Source: an uncultured Clostridia bacterium
GTDB taxonomy: Bacteria; Bacillota_A; Clostridia; Oscillospirales; Ruminococcaceae
Direction of reading: 5' to 3'
DNA length: 6,183 nucleotides
Assembly (NCBI GenBank): GCA_947169455.1
Contig: CAMVPV010000096.1
Span: forward strand, 1 to 6,183
Shown here: one piece after another, positions 5,828-6,183 of the stretch
How the letters are laid out: each line of letters begins with the position of its first letter
Numbering within the stretch: position 1 is the stretch's first letter
Notes under the pieces: generated by a model
Seen by the model: only the letters and a program-made list of their open reading frames with translations
Told to the model about the DNA's origin: nothing
The model's database searches: none
Program-made: the position numbers and the translations under genes

Positions 5828-6183
5828 TCAGCCGTACCAGTCGGTCGTCAGCAGTATATCGGGCGGATCTTTCATCTCATGCTCGGCAAGGTCTTCCTTG
5901 GTGCCGGTATAATAATATCCCTGAAGCACCCTTGTTTCATGATTGAGAGGTTCCTCTATATCCGAGCATTCAAAATTGTCGCGCTGGAAAACGAGGCGCT
6001 GACGCTGTTCATTCTCGGGTATCTCCGAGATCGGTCTGCCGAAAAGCTCACGGTCACCTTCCCTGGACAGTCCCATCTCATCGAGACAGGTAGCGGCAAA
6101 ATCGGTAAGCGATATCGGAGAAGCACAGTATCCTATGCTTTCGCGGGTCTCGTGCGGTCTTTTCATATACCATATCGGCATAT
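5828..6183 (-). CDS. Sulfatase-like (alkaline phosphatase superfamily) protein, C-terminal part
   Basis: The frame runs off the right edge, so the 5' part is missing; the ATG at 6181 is probably internal. The 117 readable residues begin PIWYMKRP and continue with ASPISLTDFAATCLDEMGL, then ELFGRPISEIPENEQRQRL. This matches the C-terminal end of sulfatase-fold membrane enzymes such as LtaS-like and phosphoglycerol transferase relatives. In those proteins a segment of the type APVSLxDLPAT is followed by a short FGRS stretch. The metal site and catalytic Thr/Ser or Cys lie outside the window, so substrate and even activity are unknown. Such proteins usually act at the outer face of the membrane on polymers or lipid head groups. 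It is followed after 40 nt by the cyclase gene in the same direction, with no terminator seen between them. Confidence 0.7.
   Translation of the reverse strand, partial: MPIWYMKRPHETRESIGYCASPISLTDFAATCLDEMGLSREGDRELFGRPISEIPENEQRQRLVFQRDNFECSDIEEPLNHETRVLQGYYYTGTKEDLAEHEMKDPPDILLTTDWYG

Overview
This window most likely comes from a gut-type Clostridia (Bacillota), probably Ruminococcus or a close Oscillospiraceae relative. That is inferred from protein style: a YfcC-family carrier, a PAS-GGDEF-GAF protein, and a secreted tandem-repeat protein with a C-terminal module I associate with ruminococcal exported proteins. Coding is dense, base composition is moderate, and Shine-Dalgarno sites are of the GGAGG type. 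No RNA gene, insertion sequence or CRISPR array is visible.

Layout. (1) Positions 2-412, plus strand: the C-terminal end of an HD-GYP protein (c-di-GMP phosphodiesterase family), cut by the window edge. It overlaps by ATGA with (2) 409-1848, plus strand, a complete YfcC/DcuC-family membrane carrier that ends in a strong intrinsic terminator (1858-1895). (3) 1896-2272 is a gene-free control region. It holds a 17-bp AT palindrome (1996-2012), a strong extended -10 promoter (2031-2059), and a leader of about 207 nt with mutually exclusive pairings near the Shine-Dalgarno. (4) 2273-4276, plus strand: a 667-residue secreted protein made of a signal peptide, ten Tyr-rich repeats of two subtypes, and a two-part C-terminal region. 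(5) A hairpin at 4297-4328 separates it from convergent minus-strand genes. (6) 4333-5787, minus strand: a PAS-GGDEF-GAF diguanylate cyclase. (7) 5828-6183, minus strand: the C-terminus of a sulfatase-like (alkaline phosphatase superfamily) protein, 40 nt upstream of the cyclase in the same direction.

How it may fit together (inference). Cyclic-di-GMP-type enzymes lie on both sides of the repeat-protein gene: a degradative HD-GYP domain on the left and a synthetic GGDEF domain on the right. The repeat protein has its own promoter and terminator, so it is a single-gene unit. Its elaborate leader suggests control after transcription starts, but I recognise no known riboswitch class there. The most novel element is the repeat protein itself. 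I do not recognise its repeat as a named family, and nothing in the sequence gives its ligand or attachment mode.
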